Positions 10,825 through 22,192 of a DNA stretch of 64,000 nt are shown here, piece after piece. The stretch comes from Amorphophallus konjac (lineage: Eukaryota; Streptophyta; Magnoliopsida; Alismatales; Araceae): assembly GCA_022559845.1 (NCBI GenBank), contig CM040125.1:327987829-328051828 (forward strand). The letters are read 5' to 3'. Every line of letters begins with the position of its first letter. The stretch's first letter is position 1. The translations under genes were made by a program, and so were the position numbers. Under the pieces are notes generated by a model that saw nothing but the letters and a program-made list of their open reading frames with translations, did no database searches and was not told the origin of the DNA.

Positions 10825-13800
10825 TGTCACGTCCCGAGCTTTTATTACAGCGGAAGGAATATCGGAACGTGAACAGCCGGCATGGTAAGCCTCTCGCAAG
10901 CAAGAAATCAGAGCGCAAGATAATCACATGGAAGTAATTGCACAAGTAATTCCTCAAAGAAAATTCAAACTTTATTTCATAACCATCACCAATTTACATA
11001 AGATCACTTCTTGACAACTTTCATCACTATGACTCAAGAAAAATCAAAAATTACAATAGGACTAGACTAGACACTTGACGACTAGATCTTCTCCCCGTCC
11101 ATTTGACTTTCAATCACTCTCAGACCCGCTACTTGTATATTCCGAATCCGATTCACTAGTATTTCCTGAAGTAGATAAGAAAAATAGGTATGAGCACCCT
11201 TGCCCAGTAGATATCTTCGCATCCACATGAAGGCAATATTTAAGTGATTAATATATTAGCTCTAGTATTAAAATAAAAAATAATGTAATAAACAATTGAT
11301 ATAAACTAAGATAACCAAGAATCATGAAATAACTGAGCAAGTAGATGTGAGTATGGACCATGAATTCAAGCAAGATTAATCATGTAGATGTAAATTCAGC
11401 CTTTCATGAACAAGAATGTACGAGCATTAACTAGAAAGTACTTTACACAACCTTATAAAGGTTATGCATTAACAAGCATGTAAATTTCATAACGAGCCTC
11501 GTGAATTTCACTCATTTATAAGAGAAATTACTCCTAGCGTAATGCGATGCCAGTATCATCGTACCACATAGTTTATGGCACATTTTCGACCATCGGCCAT
11601 GGGGGCTAGCATGGAGCCCTTGCATACAATCCGTGCCCGATCTTGCATCTTCAAGTTATAAATCAAGCTACTTTCACGAGATATAATAATAATTTCAGCC
11701 AATAATTCAATTCTAACTAACAAGTTAAATGATCGAGTAACCAAGGTATAGAACGTACCAAAATTTGATATGAGTTCAAAGAATGATTTAAAAAAAAGAA
11801 CATTATACTTCGGCGGCAATCCGGCAGCATAACAGTACTCTCATTAAGTTTCATATTTTAATATTAACTTGTTAAACATGTGTTTGAGACTCAGATAATC
11901 CAAAGACCATCTAGGAACTCAAGAAAACAAACCCCAAAAGTCAAACCTTGTGTTAGACTAAATCAAGGAATAAGCGATCGTTTCCTGGACCATTTCGCTC
12001 AGAAAGCGGTCAGAGTCTAGACCGTTTAATAAAATAGAGTCGACGTAGGAAAAAGAGTGTCGATGTCGGAAAACTTGCTGGAGCCTGGCGGTCTAGTGAA
12101 GGGCCGCTTAGTATCCTTTAGCGGTCTAATGAATGGCCGCTAACAGAATCAGACGGTCGTCCATAGGGCCGCTAAGGTCCAGAACACAACAAACGTCGGT
12201 AAAGTGCTTTCTAGACATTTTAGGTTTTGATGGTACAACTAGCTCGGCGTCCTTGTGGCAATCCCACGCTCACGGAGTCTTACGGAGGCCTTGAAACAAG
12301 ATCACTTAGTCCGGTTGAAGGAATATTTAACGGAGAGGATCACAAGTCCAAGAGAGTGTGCTTATAAGTGCAAAGTGTAACTAATGGTCACATACCGGAG
12401 TATATGCCATGTACTTAAAAAAATAACTCATAAGATAGAGGAGATCGTGATAACACAATGATAAATTCAAAACTAGACAAGTCATGAATCATATGAAATT
12501 TAAATGTAATTATAAAAGTATATGGTTTTGGCATAAATTAACTTAAGTTTTAAAATAAGTTCCAAGTGCATAAAGAACATGAAATCTACTAGGAAGCACA
12601 GTTAATATACCCCCATATATGAAGTCAATACTTAAAACGAGGTCTAGACCTACCTAACTAGGCTTATCATAAGATAATTAAGGCTGTTCTGCATCATGTT
12701 TTGGGTTAACACTAACACATAACTCAGGGATATAAATGGTCTTATGGCCATTTCACCGAGCTAAGCGTTCTATCGTTGGGCCGCTTATGAAAGTCAGGTG
12801 GTCTAGAAAAGGACCGTTTATGCCTGTCTACTATAAATAACAATTAAATGAAAATACGTGAAAATCTAGGACCAATAAATGTATAATAAAACATGGCAAC
12901 GAGTAGATATGGCCTGATAACACCATGTCAAGATATGGAGATGCATGGGTTGAGTGAAATAAACCAACAATTATCATTTTCTTGTTTAATGGTTAGGTTC
13001 ATGTATGCTATGATACCCCTAGATGCATAGTCAAGATAAAACATCAAATACTCCATGTAGAAAACATGAAACTGATTACAAGAAGAGGGCTTTTATTCCT
13101 AACATTGATTTCATGAGATAACCGACCTCTGGTAGTGTTCCTAGACTTCGAATTTCAGACTGGAAGTTGACCCTAGTTCTTGCACATCCTGTGCTAAGTC
13201 AGATACTTCCCGTCCCTCTACTCCCGATTCTCTCGACCTAAAGCCATGAAATTTTGAGGGTAAGAAGAGGGTACTAAAAGGAACAAACAGTTCTAAAGAA
13301 CTTCTATCTAATTACCTCGTTTAGGGCTTCTAGTTTGCTGATCAATCTAGCTCGATCGCACAAGTTCCTGGGTTGCTTGTACTGAACCAGCGCCTTTGAA
13401 GGCCTCAATCTTCCCGATGGCTTGATCTCCTAAGATGAAATTTGGAGGGCAGTTAGACCTTAGTATTATGGACAAAATATTCTAAAGAACCTATCTCAGA
13501 AAATGGCTCCTTACCTTAGTTCCACGCGAGCCAAACGTAAAGTTCGCTCATGTGAAACTTTATCTCTATTTATATGGTTAGCTATGGTTTTGAGGATTAG
13601 AACGAGCCTAGAGTCCCAATTATGTTTTCAATTTTATCCTCTAGCATACTGGACTCTTCTAACTAAGGTATACCATCGATTATATGTGATTAGGATGCCA
13701 AAGTTCCAAACTTTTCACGTTTTCTTCTATTCACGGAACTAAGGTTGCCTAGCGGTCTAGCTTAGGACCGCTTTCAATGGCCAAGCGATCGCTCGATAGA

Positions 13801-14118
13801 CCGTTTATGACTTTGGGCGCCGAGTTTGAATCATTTCAAACTCTTGGTCATATATCTGTTGTTTTATCCTTTAATTTGTATATTTATCCTATAAATTCCG
13901 TGAATATCCTATTTTAAGCTTCTAGAATGTGGGCCAAACCTTGTGGGCTTGGTTTTGGGCTATTTTGATCTTATTTAGGAATTAGATAGATGTTGGGCTT
14001 GATTTAATTAACTATAATTCATTTAATGGCCCATTAACTTCTATTGATTTCTAGAAAATCTTAGAAAATCTAAATATATTCTAGAAATTTCCAAATATTA
14101 AAATCTTGGGGTATTACA
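10825..14118 (-). mobile_element. Element E 5' LTR (complete)
   Basis: LTR of 3294 bp, minus strand TGTAATACCCC...GTGACA, bounded by the primer site on its inner side. It is the intact partner of the F-interrupted LTR at 3594-6124 and shows the uncut target GGCTA near 11605. Its palindromes recur at the equivalent places (about 11975-12035, 12085-12185, 12735-12825, 13745-13810). The right flank is GCATG (14119-14123); its mate is outside the window. The 10825-11606 part is seen only here. Confidence 0.9.
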
Positions 14119-14450
14119 GCATGTTTTGTTGAGGCTGCGTCAACACAACGCCCTCATTGCGTCAACGCCATGAACGTACAACATGACCTTCGTCAAAGCA
14201 GTTCACTGGAGTGTCGACCTCAGGAGTTGACTCTTCTTTTTCCACGTTCTGGTTGGGAGCAACTCAGCCAGCTACGTCAACCCTGCTCTCTCAGGGAGTC
14301 GACGCAGGGGGTCTTCCAGAAGCCATCCTAAAGGCCACCTTCAACAGCTGCGTCGACGCATGGGCAAAGCTACGTCGATGCACTAAAAGACTTTCAAAGT
14401 AAAAAATCTATTTTTCCTACAACATTTTAGAAGGTTTCCAGAGAGTTAAC
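14119..14450 (+). mobile_element. Element G LTR, left visible piece (probable)
   Basis: Sequence between E and the solo LTR H with repeated CTGCGTC(A/G)ACGC-type CpG motifs and short palindromes, as seen in U3 of Sirevirus LTRs B (GGTCGACC) and C (GAGTCGACTC). Removing H joins it to 16130-17564, which ends as a Sirevirus LTR, so I infer that both are one LTR. No gene. Confidence 0.45.
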
Positions 14451-16129
14451 TGATGTGCACAAACACTCGTCGTTAAAAATGTTGTCACAATTTTAAAAAT
14501 ATACCGCACTCACTCACTAAAAAGATTTTGAATTAAAGTAAAATGATGAATACGGGTCGATCCCATGGTGAAGAAAAATTCTTGTTTAAGTAAGTTGGAT
14601 AACTCTTATGTTTTGAAAAGCCAAATTTTTGAGTGAGTTTTTGAAAACTAAATTAAAATTGCATGAAAATAAATTGTTTGAAATTAAATCTACCTAAAGA
14701 ATATTGGATTGAGAAGAGAAATTGGAAGGAGTGGAGAGAGAAAATAAAAGGAACTATAGCACAAAATGATTTTTTATTGCTAAGGAAAGATTACAATATC
14801 TATGAAAATAAAAATTACAAATTGCATAAAATAAAAGAATAAGGGAAGAAAAGAGTCAGGGAATTAGAAGAATAGAGTCGTCCACACGTCGTGCCGAGCC
14901 TTTTAGATGGTCGCCCCGCTTTGGAGATGAACGCCGCCTTAAGAGCACCAAAGAAGAAGATCCGCCTTGTGGATTTGAGAAGAATATAGAAGAGGAGGAA
15001 GATAGAGAAGCGGAGGAAGATTAAAATTTAAGAAAAATAGTAAAATAGAAATAAAAATAGAGAAAGAGAAAAATCAAAATAGCTTTAAAACGAAGAGGAA
15101 TCCAAAGATGACGAAGAAGAAGAAGTTGACGATATTAAAGAGAGGAAGAACTTTTGTGAATAAAGCAAAGGGACAAAATGATCAAAAGAGGGTGAAAAGT
15201 GAGAAGAACAGTAAAAAATGTAAGTGTAGAAAAACATAAAAACTAAACTTTGAAAATTAAATTATAACTTGAAAACAAGACAGAATTAGAGGAAAAGGAA
15301 GAAGAATAAAATCTAGATCATAAAAAAATGAAGAACTTTGGTGAAGAGATAAGAGGGAGAAAATAAGGAGAAGAAGGTCAAAACTGGGGAAAAACGGAGG
15401 GCTACGGGTGCGGATGAATAGTAAATCGTAAAAGATAGAATTTTAAAAAATAGGAACTAACTTAAAAATGAGAGAGATCTAGCTAAAAGCATAGAAGAAG
15501 AAGTTGAAGAAATCTTAAAAAAAACAAGTTTCATAAAGGAAGGAAAATGAAAAGACGAAGAGAAAGGCATGAAAATAGGCTAAGATCTCCGGCCGGTTGC
15601 TCTTGGGCGAGTATTTATAGTGCACAGGGCTTCCTTGGGCTGGTTTCCTAATTGGACAAGGATCCTCCTAATTTCTCTTTAATAATTTCTTCACAAGATA
15701 ATTTTATAAATATTCTTTCTTATTTCTCCCTTCACACAAATAAGGCTTACTTTGACTTGGTCAACAAGAGGGAAAGGGGGCTGCGCCCTAGGGCATCCCT
15801 TGCCCTGGTTTTGTGGCAAATTCGTCCCTGGCCCTTCTAGCAAATACCAAGAGTGTCATGCACACACAATATTTGAATTAAATTCATAGAAAATTGTTAT
15901 TTTACGCATAAAAATCCTGAGTGCTGACAATTATGCAATGAGAAATTAATCCTCATGCCCCTCAACCCCTTGTTATTCATTAATTATCCATAAATTAAGT
16001 TAATTTACATAAAAGGCCTTGATTCAAGTGAGGTTGAGTTTAGCTATAAAATATGCATAATTATCTAATTATGTGCACTTAAAGTGATGTGTGTGATGTG
16101 AATTATCATAGAATTATGAGCACTCATCA
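14451..16129 (-). mobile_element. Element H: putative solo LTR
   Basis: A 1679-bp block with inverted ends TGATG...CATCA, flanked by TTAAC (14446-14450) and TTAAG (16130-16134), a 4-of-5 match for a 5-bp target duplication. On the minus strand a TATA box CTATAAATA lies at 15620-15612, followed by a pyrimidine-rich leader, so I orient it minus. No primer site, polypurine tract or second copy adjoins it, hence solo LTR. It has no recognisable coding sequence. Confidence 0.6.
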
Positions 16130-16136
16130 TTAAGGT

Positions 16137-16590
16137 ATGGACCGTAAACCTTCAAAATCTTGGATTTCAAGGTGTGGAGAAGATTCCTAGAACTGACATT
16201 GTCACTGTCATCATAAGTGAACAAGAGCAACCTTTTTGGACAAAGTATCTATTAGTACAGCCTCTTGGAAAAGCCTCCCTCTCTGCAAGTTCTGTCCCCT
16301 ACAGCCTGCCAGCAAAGCTTGTGTCTGAAGGGAAAAATATCATTGGGCAAAAGGACGTCAACTCTACAATGGGAATTAAGGTTCTGCAGGCTCCCTTGGT
16401 CAAACCTCCTATTGTTTATTACTAGCCATTCAAATTGCAAAAGAAATGGGGGGAAAGTTTCTGCCTCTTAAGGCCTATAAGTTGGATGCACCTCCTTCAC
16501 ATGAAGCTGCTGCCACTGCTAAAGCTGCCGTCCAGAACAAGAAGAGAGCCCAAGAGAAGAATGTGCCTGAGTTTATAGAGAAATATGTAT
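16137..16590 (+). pseudogene. Unrecognised coding-like stretch
   Basis: A plus-strand frame from about 16137 runs through VNLQNLGFQGVEKIPRTD and EQEQPFWTKYLLVQPLGKAS to a stop at 16423. A second frame overlapping from about 16395 continues with IAKEMGGKFLPLKAY and a Lys/Ala-rich end to a stop at 16590. Codon content and the way the two frames abut suggest one protein with a frameshift. I do not recognise a family. It lies where the transcribed part of the G LTR should be, so it could be a captured host or retroelement fragment, or chance. Confidence 0.25.
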
Positions 16591-17004
16591 GAGAAAGAAA
16601 AGAGAAGAGAAGAGTGCAGCCTAGTGCTAGGTCCAAGCAAGCCTAGTGTTGTGCGAAGGAAAGAAGAGTGATCACCATTAGAGCAACCTTAAAGAGATTC
16701 TGAGAGGAAGAAGAAGAAAGGAGAAGCAGCCATCCTCGTAGTCAGTCCTAAGCCTGAGGAGCTTCCAATATGAGAGTATCCCTCACTACAACTTCAAGAT
16801 CTATATCTAAAGCTGCAGCTGGAAATATCTTCATTTCAGTCTGTTTGTTTTATTTCATCTTCTTGAAACTCTATCTACATTCTCGTGTGTATGTCTGGTG
16901 CTCAGTTGTAGAGACCGGAAGTGTTCTGTGGCTGCAGTGCAGCCGTGTGTGTGGTAGTGGGGAGCTACACCCTTGGTTTGCTGCATTTGCATAGTGTGTT
17001 TTAT

Positions 17005-17190
17005 TTTTGTTTGTGTGGGGGGGAGGGGGTTCGTCCCCGTGCGTGTGGGGTTCATCCCCGGGCGCATGTGTGTGTGTGGGGCTCATCCCCGTGTGTGTGT
17101 GTGTGTGTGTGTGTGTTTGGGATTCGTCTGTGTGTGTGTGTGTTTGGGGTGTCGTCCTCGTGTGTGTTGAGGACCTCATCCTCTTGTGGT
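17005..17190 (+). repeat. GT-rich hairpin array in G LTR
   Basis: Repeats of GGGGTTCGTCCCC, GGGGTTCATCCCC and GGGGCTCATCCCC (stems of four G:C pairs around five bases) are separated by (GT)n runs, the longest at about 17088-17116. Element C has the equivalent array (about 59398-59585) with other loops. Confidence 0.65.
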
Positions 17191-17193
17191 AAA

Positions 17194-17249
17194 GCCTCAC
17201 CGGTTTGGTGAGGCATGGACGTAGGTTGCAGGTTTGCAACCGAACCACC
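17194..17249 (+). other. Conserved LTR hairpin module, element G copy
   Basis: Perfect 8-bp hairpin GCCTCACC / GGTGAGGC (17194-17201 with 17207-17214), then an inner 7-bp hairpin GGTTGCA / TGCAACC (17224-17230 with 17235-17241), ending CGAACCACC. The outer GGTGG/CCACC pairing seen in the other families is weak here because the left strand reads CATGG. Confidence 0.65.
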
Positions 17250-17564
17250 TTAAAAATCCCTATGCAGTGGGTTGTGATTTGTGTGATTGTTTCATGTCCT
17301 CTATCCCCATTCACAGGTTCTTATGTTAGCTACAACACATGCTATCCTAAGAGCTTTCAATGTACACAAAGTACCTTAATGTTCACACACTCACTGAGTC
17401 TTTGAACTACTCTTGATAAATATGTTGTGCATTAAGGTTAAGTATTTTATTTGCTTTATAGTGGTAGCTTGTGTTATATTAGCAAAGTTTTGATTTAGGC
17501 AAAGTTTGTACGAGACCTATTCAACCCCCCCTTCTAGATCCGATTGCGCCAAAGGGACCCAACA

Positions 17565-18045
17565 GATACCGTGTGAAATCTCTGCCGGTTAAGGGGTATT
17601 GGTGAACTGCCGTTCAAAGGCCCCACGGGGCTGCCGTTTATAGACTTCAGAAGGGGCGGCCGTTTAATGAAACTTGAGGCTGCCGTTTAAGTCCTTAATA
17701 CGATGCTGGTTAAGTTGCCTGGGGTTGTGCTACCGTTTAACACCGAAGAGAAGGCTGCCGGTTATAGCGATCAACGCTAGGGGCTGCCATTTAAAAGAGG
17801 CCAGGGGCTGCCATCTAAGGCCTCTGGCAAGCTGCCGCTTAAAAGGGTGAGGCTGCCGCTCATGGGTATGGGGCTGCCAGTTATGGGCCCTACCGGATAA
17901 GGTGATGACAATCGGGGGCACCGTTTAACCGCAAAATGGGTTGCCAATTAAGCACCTTAAGGGGATGCCGGTTAAGACATTTGAAGCTTTCGTTAAGGCC
18001 TTTTCCTTTGCTTTTCTACTATTCTTCATTCTCCTCATGGTGCCC
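17565..18045 (+). repeat. Short-repeat region (GCTGCCGTTTAA type) left of element I
   Basis: About 400 bp of irregular repeats of GGGCTGCC(G/A)(T/C)TTAA every 20-40 bp, then a pyrimidine-rich stretch up to the LTR at 18046. It is the right flank of element G. It may be the tandem-repeat part of an older gypsy element into which G or I inserted. No gene seen. Confidence 0.5.
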
Positions 18046-18419
18046 TGTGGATGTCGAAAAATGTCGATGAGGATCATACGACATGCATGTCTCGACACTC
18101 GAGAGCGAGCCGAAGATGAAAATGCAGAATAAACCTCATGCCTCGCCCGATCAGGACGAGAATGCTCTTGGTGGTCTGCTACCCATTAAGGAAGCCCCCC
18201 CAGGCGGAAGACGTGGCCACAACTCTCCGACCGGTCGTGTCGAGAGCTGAATCAGAGGAAAAATTGGGAACTCCGGCACAGTCTCGGCATATGCCGGAAG
18301 TCACGCAAAGCCTTGGATCGAGCCCCAGAAGCTGCGAACGGAAAATTATGGAAGTCATGCATCGCGACTAAAACATTCCGAGGATGCCAACGTTCGTATA
18401 AGTAGCCACGACTTCGAAA

Positions 18420-18720
18420 AGAATTCATTCGGTGCTTAAAACGGCGCGACAAGGCCCTTAATCGGCGCGCCCCCTTGTGTTGCATTAAAATGGCGCGCCC
18501 CTCCTTGCTTTGGTCATCCAGCGCGCTCTGGTTGAAGGGACCATCCCCCTTTGATGCTTAAAACGGCGCCCCTCCTTGATTTGGTCATCCGGCGTGCTTC
18601 TGGTTGAAGGGGCCATCCCCCTTTGATGCTTAAAACGGCGCCACACTTGCCTGAAAGCTAAACCGGCGCGCCAATTGCACTTGGGTTTAAACCGGCGTGG
18701 GCACTATTCCACCACGCCAG
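18420..18720 (+). repeat. GGCGCGCC-containing repeats in I U3
   Basis: Includes a 72-bp tandem pair (18487-18558, 18559-18630) with the phrase TTTGGTCATCC-GCG...CCATCCCCCTTTGATGCTT, each beginning AAAA(C/T)GGCGC. Further AAACCGGCG(C/T)G motifs follow. CpG-dense, upstream of the TATA box. Confidence 0.65.
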
Positions 18721-18992
18721 TTTAACCCCATCCTGTCCCGTCGGCATACCGATGCTCTGTTTTGCATCATTATGGCGTGCAGAGAACATTAAATGCCCGA
18801 CGCTTTGCTTCTACCTCCGTTCGACAGCACAGGAGCGGCAGCGGCGAAGCAACCCCTGCAGACCTGCGACCATCTCATCCTCGATGAACAGCAGCGTACG
18901 ACGCAAACCGGCGTCGTCCAGCGCACCATGTCAACTCTGAGCTTCGTCGCAGATGAGGTGGAAGTGGCAGGAACCTCCCAGGCGACCAATTC

Positions 18993-19000
18993 TATAAAAA
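18993..19000 (+). promoter_or_regulatory. Element I TATA box
   Basis: TATAAAAA in a CpG-rich context ~950 bp into the LTR, followed after ~310 bp by a GAATAAAAG polyadenylation-like site. Consistent with a U3/R boundary around 19020-19030. Confidence 0.55.
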
Positions 19001-20084
19001 GGGGCATTACTATGAAAACATGAGAGGCTGGCTTTCCCCCCGGTTGGCCATCCTAAAGGAGAAGGGGGTGCTCTCGGCTGTGTGCAGTGAAGAGAAGAAG
19101 AAAAAGGGAGAAAAAGCTCGGTCCACCCACGCCGGTAAGGTAAAGAGAAAGAGAGAGGGTGTGAGTGTGAGAGGTGAGTCGAGGGGGGGTCTGTGTTCCT
19201 TTTTTTTCCTCATCAGTATCTTCTTTCACCCCCTTTGCAATGTATTCCACTCCCATCCCGGGGTGAACTCTCTCCGTGTCAACTTCTTCCCCGTTTGTGA
19301 GGATGAATAAAAGAAAAGGGCCCTTTTGCAAGCTCAGTGTTTCTCCGTTCCGATCTACACCTCCCTTCTCCCCTCTCTAATCATCCAGGGCCCTTCGAGG
19401 CTTGCTTGTCCATAGCATGTCCCTCAAGGGAACCCGCCTACGGATGAACATTCATTGCCCCTGTGGCAAACATTCACCCCGCCCCGAAGATCATCGCCCG
19501 TGAGTCATGGTCGCTCTCGCAGGCTGGCCCTCGAGCATTCCACACTCACACCTGGGCTAACGGACCGCCGTGAGGCCGTTCCGCATTTTGAGAGTTTACC
19601 CGGGAGTAATCAGTGTGGTGGCTTTCGCTTCTCTCTGGCAAGCCCCGGTCCGGGGGAGGTGCTGCCCAATTCTTGCCAGGGCCAAGAACGTTGAAGAACA
19701 AATGAAGAAGATACCCTCTAGAGAACAAACGGAACACACAGTGAACCCTCTATGAATTAACCACTTGAAGTCTTTGCACAATAAACTCCTCCGAACAAAA
19801 CACGTAAACCTCATGCCGATTCATCTTAAGAAACAACGAAAACGACTAAACCCCCCCCTTTCATCAACTTAATCCATCAGTCAGATGAATAAATGAACCA
19901 TTCAACCCTTGAATCAACCTATGGGTGAAAGAAAAAGAAAACGCAGTAAACAGAGCATTGAAACATCCCCATATAGCTATCTCAGCATGAGTTAAAACGG
20001 CACGGCCACTGTTCCACCGCACCGCTTCAACCCTCCTCACAAAAGCCCCCCATCTCCTTCTTTAAATGCTAAAACGGCGTGCCC

Positions 20085-20400
20085 TCCCTTGCCCTCCATA
20101 TCCGGCGCACCCCTCTCCCCTTGCATGGCCTTAATACGGCGCGCCCCTCTCTCCCTGCTCACTTCCCAATTTCGACGCGCTCCCTTGCAAGCATACTAAT
20201 CTGGTGTGCCTCTTGTGACCCCCCTAATTCGGCGCGCTCCCTTGAAGATCCTAATTCGGCGCGCTCCTCCTCCTTGGCATCTGCCCGGCGCGCCCATCTC
20301 CATCTTGTTGCCCCATAACCGGCGCGCCCCATTCTTGTTCATTCCATACCCGGCACGCTCCCTTGCCATCCTAATCCGGCGTGCCTCCTGTAAAAAAAAC
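20085..20400 (+). repeat. GGCGCGCC repeats in I U5
   Basis: Roughly ten copies of CTAAT(T/C)CGGCGCGC(C/T)CC plus a pyrimidine spacer, 25-40 bp apart. It resembles the U3 block of the same LTR, so the motif has been amplified twice. Open frames here follow the repeat and are not genes. Confidence 0.6.
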
Positions 20401-20639
20401 ACACAATTAACTAAATGGAAGAAAAGCTTAAAACTCATAAATAAATTAAAAGAAAGGACCCAAACAAATGAATGAAATAAAAGACTATGAACCACTCTCA
20501 TGAGAACAAACACCATAACCTTTCTATAATTAAATTTTTGTTCCGGGGCCACTGCCCCCGGAAACCCCCGTAAGGGGCGCTGCCCCCTTGACCTGACCGC
20601 GCAGGTCGATCCACGTGAGAGACCGCACGTTGGCGAGTT

Positions 20640-21760
20640 TGGGCTTCACACTTGACAATTCACTCCCCGGACTGGGTGCAAAGAGAAAATCAATGATGCC
20701 TTATGGTATCGGACGTGGACCTTGGAACCCCTGACATGGTCATGATCTGAACACATCTCGGGCCAATAGTTCGTTAACTCGACCCGCTTCCCCTGAGATC
20801 TAATCCCGCAACCCCACATTAAACTTGTCGTGTCTACGGCAGACATTTGCACGGTTTTATAATCGTCTTCGATGCTTCAAACGTGGACTCGCGTCCGAAC
20901 AATGAATGGTACGACCGTGACCGACATGCACGCATACCTTGGAACCTTCGTTTCCCCGAACTGTGTGTGAAGAGAAAAGCAATGACGCCCCATGGCATCG
21001 GACGTGGACCTCAGGAACCCCATTATGGCCATAGTCCGAAACCATCTCGGGCCGATAGTTCATCAGCTTGACCCACCTTTATCGGGATCCAATCCCGCAT
21101 CCACATTAAACTTGCCGTATCTACGGTAGACATCCGTATGTCTTTGTCATCATCTTCGACGCTTCAAACGTGGACTCTCGTCCGAACAATGAATGGTCCG
21201 TTAGTGATCGATATATATATACAAGGATCTAATCTCGCACTTGCATTAAACTTGCCGTACTCATGGCAGACATTTACATGGATTCGCTCCCGTCACCATC
21301 TTATTTTTTTTATACGGACCTTTGTCCGAACTTAAAATGGTCCATGAATGACCAACAAAATCCGAATGGAACGAGACGGCTCTCGTCTTCCCCGAACCCT
21401 ACGTGTGGGAATATCAATAAGACCTTCGTGAGTCACGTTTGGACCTCGGGTTCGCCCCAACCTTGGTAATCGCCTGACCCACATCCTAGGCCTATAGTCG
21501 GCTATCTCTGTACACATCTTTGTTTTGGAATATAGTCCCGGGACACTTTCCCGCTGCCCTTCGGCACCGAAAATATTAATGATGCCCATGCAAGCCTCGT
21601 TTGGACCGCGGGAGGTGCCCCCGGAATGGTCCTGACTCGATCGCACCGGGCCGACAAACTCATCGGTTTCCGACCGCTCTAACCGGGATTTAACTGAACG
21701 TTTCCCGTCCCTTTGAACAATAAACTTGCCGTACCCCCCGCATACATATGCTCCGGTTTT
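20640..21760 (+). repeat. Degenerate ~290-bp repeats in I U5
   Basis: Recurring phrases ATTAAACTTG(C/T)CGT (about 20819, 21106, 21245, 21720), CGGACGTGGACCT (about 20709, 20999) and TCGTCCGAACAATGAATGGT (about 20893, 21179) mark three to four diverged, partly deleted copies. No coding sequence recognised. Confidence 0.55.
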
Positions 21761-22171
21761 CCCGTGACGATTATGCGATTGTCAAGCTGGACACTCGTCC
21801 GAACATCAAATGGTCAACATACGACTGACATGATCTCGAATGCTTTCTTCCCACCCTCGCACGGGAATTTCAATGCTTCCTAATAGACTTTTCATGTAAC
21901 TAATTTTCTGGCCATGAGGCCCCTGAGTCCCGGCGATTAATCAAGGGTGTTCCCCTCTCCGAGGGGATGTAAATGATGCTGTGACCTTTATGGCGCGGTG
22001 GGTTTTGGTCCCGACACGAACCACACAATCGTCTTATTAGTCAGATTGAGCGCACAATAAATCATCACTTTGTGACTGGCACGCCCACGCACTTAATAAA
22101 TGAATAAACCCACCGAATAAACCGACTTAAAGAAACAAACAAACGAGCGTGTCGAAAAGTGCATCCACAAG

Positions 22172-22192
22172 TCTGGCATGCCCGGTGGGACC
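22172..22192 (+). other. Element I primer binding site (candidate)
   Basis: TCTGGCATGCCCGGTGGGAC directly after the LTR end. It begins TGG (complement of tRNA CCA), as a primer site must, but is not the initiator-Met type of the other elements here. I cannot name the tRNA without a search. Confidence 0.5.

Larger units (their letters stand above)
16130..17564 (+). mobile_element. Element G 3' LTR, right part
   Basis: Ends ...GGGACCCAACA at 17564, matching the CAACA ends of Sirevirus LTRs, and contains the conserved U5 phrase GAGGCATGGACGTAGG...CCGAACCACCTTAAAAATC. No primer site follows (next bases GATACCGTG), so this is the 3' LTR end of a plus-strand element whose body lies left of the window, or was displaced by E. 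Contains hairpin-rich GT sequence at 17005-17190. Confidence 0.7.
18046..22169 (+). mobile_element. Element I 5' LTR (gypsy-like, 4.1 kb)
   Basis: Bounded by perfect inverted ends TGTGGATG (18046) and CATCCACA (22169) and followed at once by a primer-site candidate. TATAAAAA at 18993-19000 and AATAAA near 19307 suit a plus-strand LTR with U3 of ~1 kb and a long U5. It holds GGCGCGCC-rich repeats in U3 and U5 and ~290-bp degenerate repeats (20640-21760). LTRs above 4 kb are typical of the Tat/Ogre branch of Ty3/gypsy; that assignment is inference because no pol is present. I find no second copy in the window. Confidence 0.65.

Noticed and set aside
16871..17314. THTHT-type 147-codon minus frame and VCVCVC-type plus frames
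   Set aside because: Translations of the GT-repeat.
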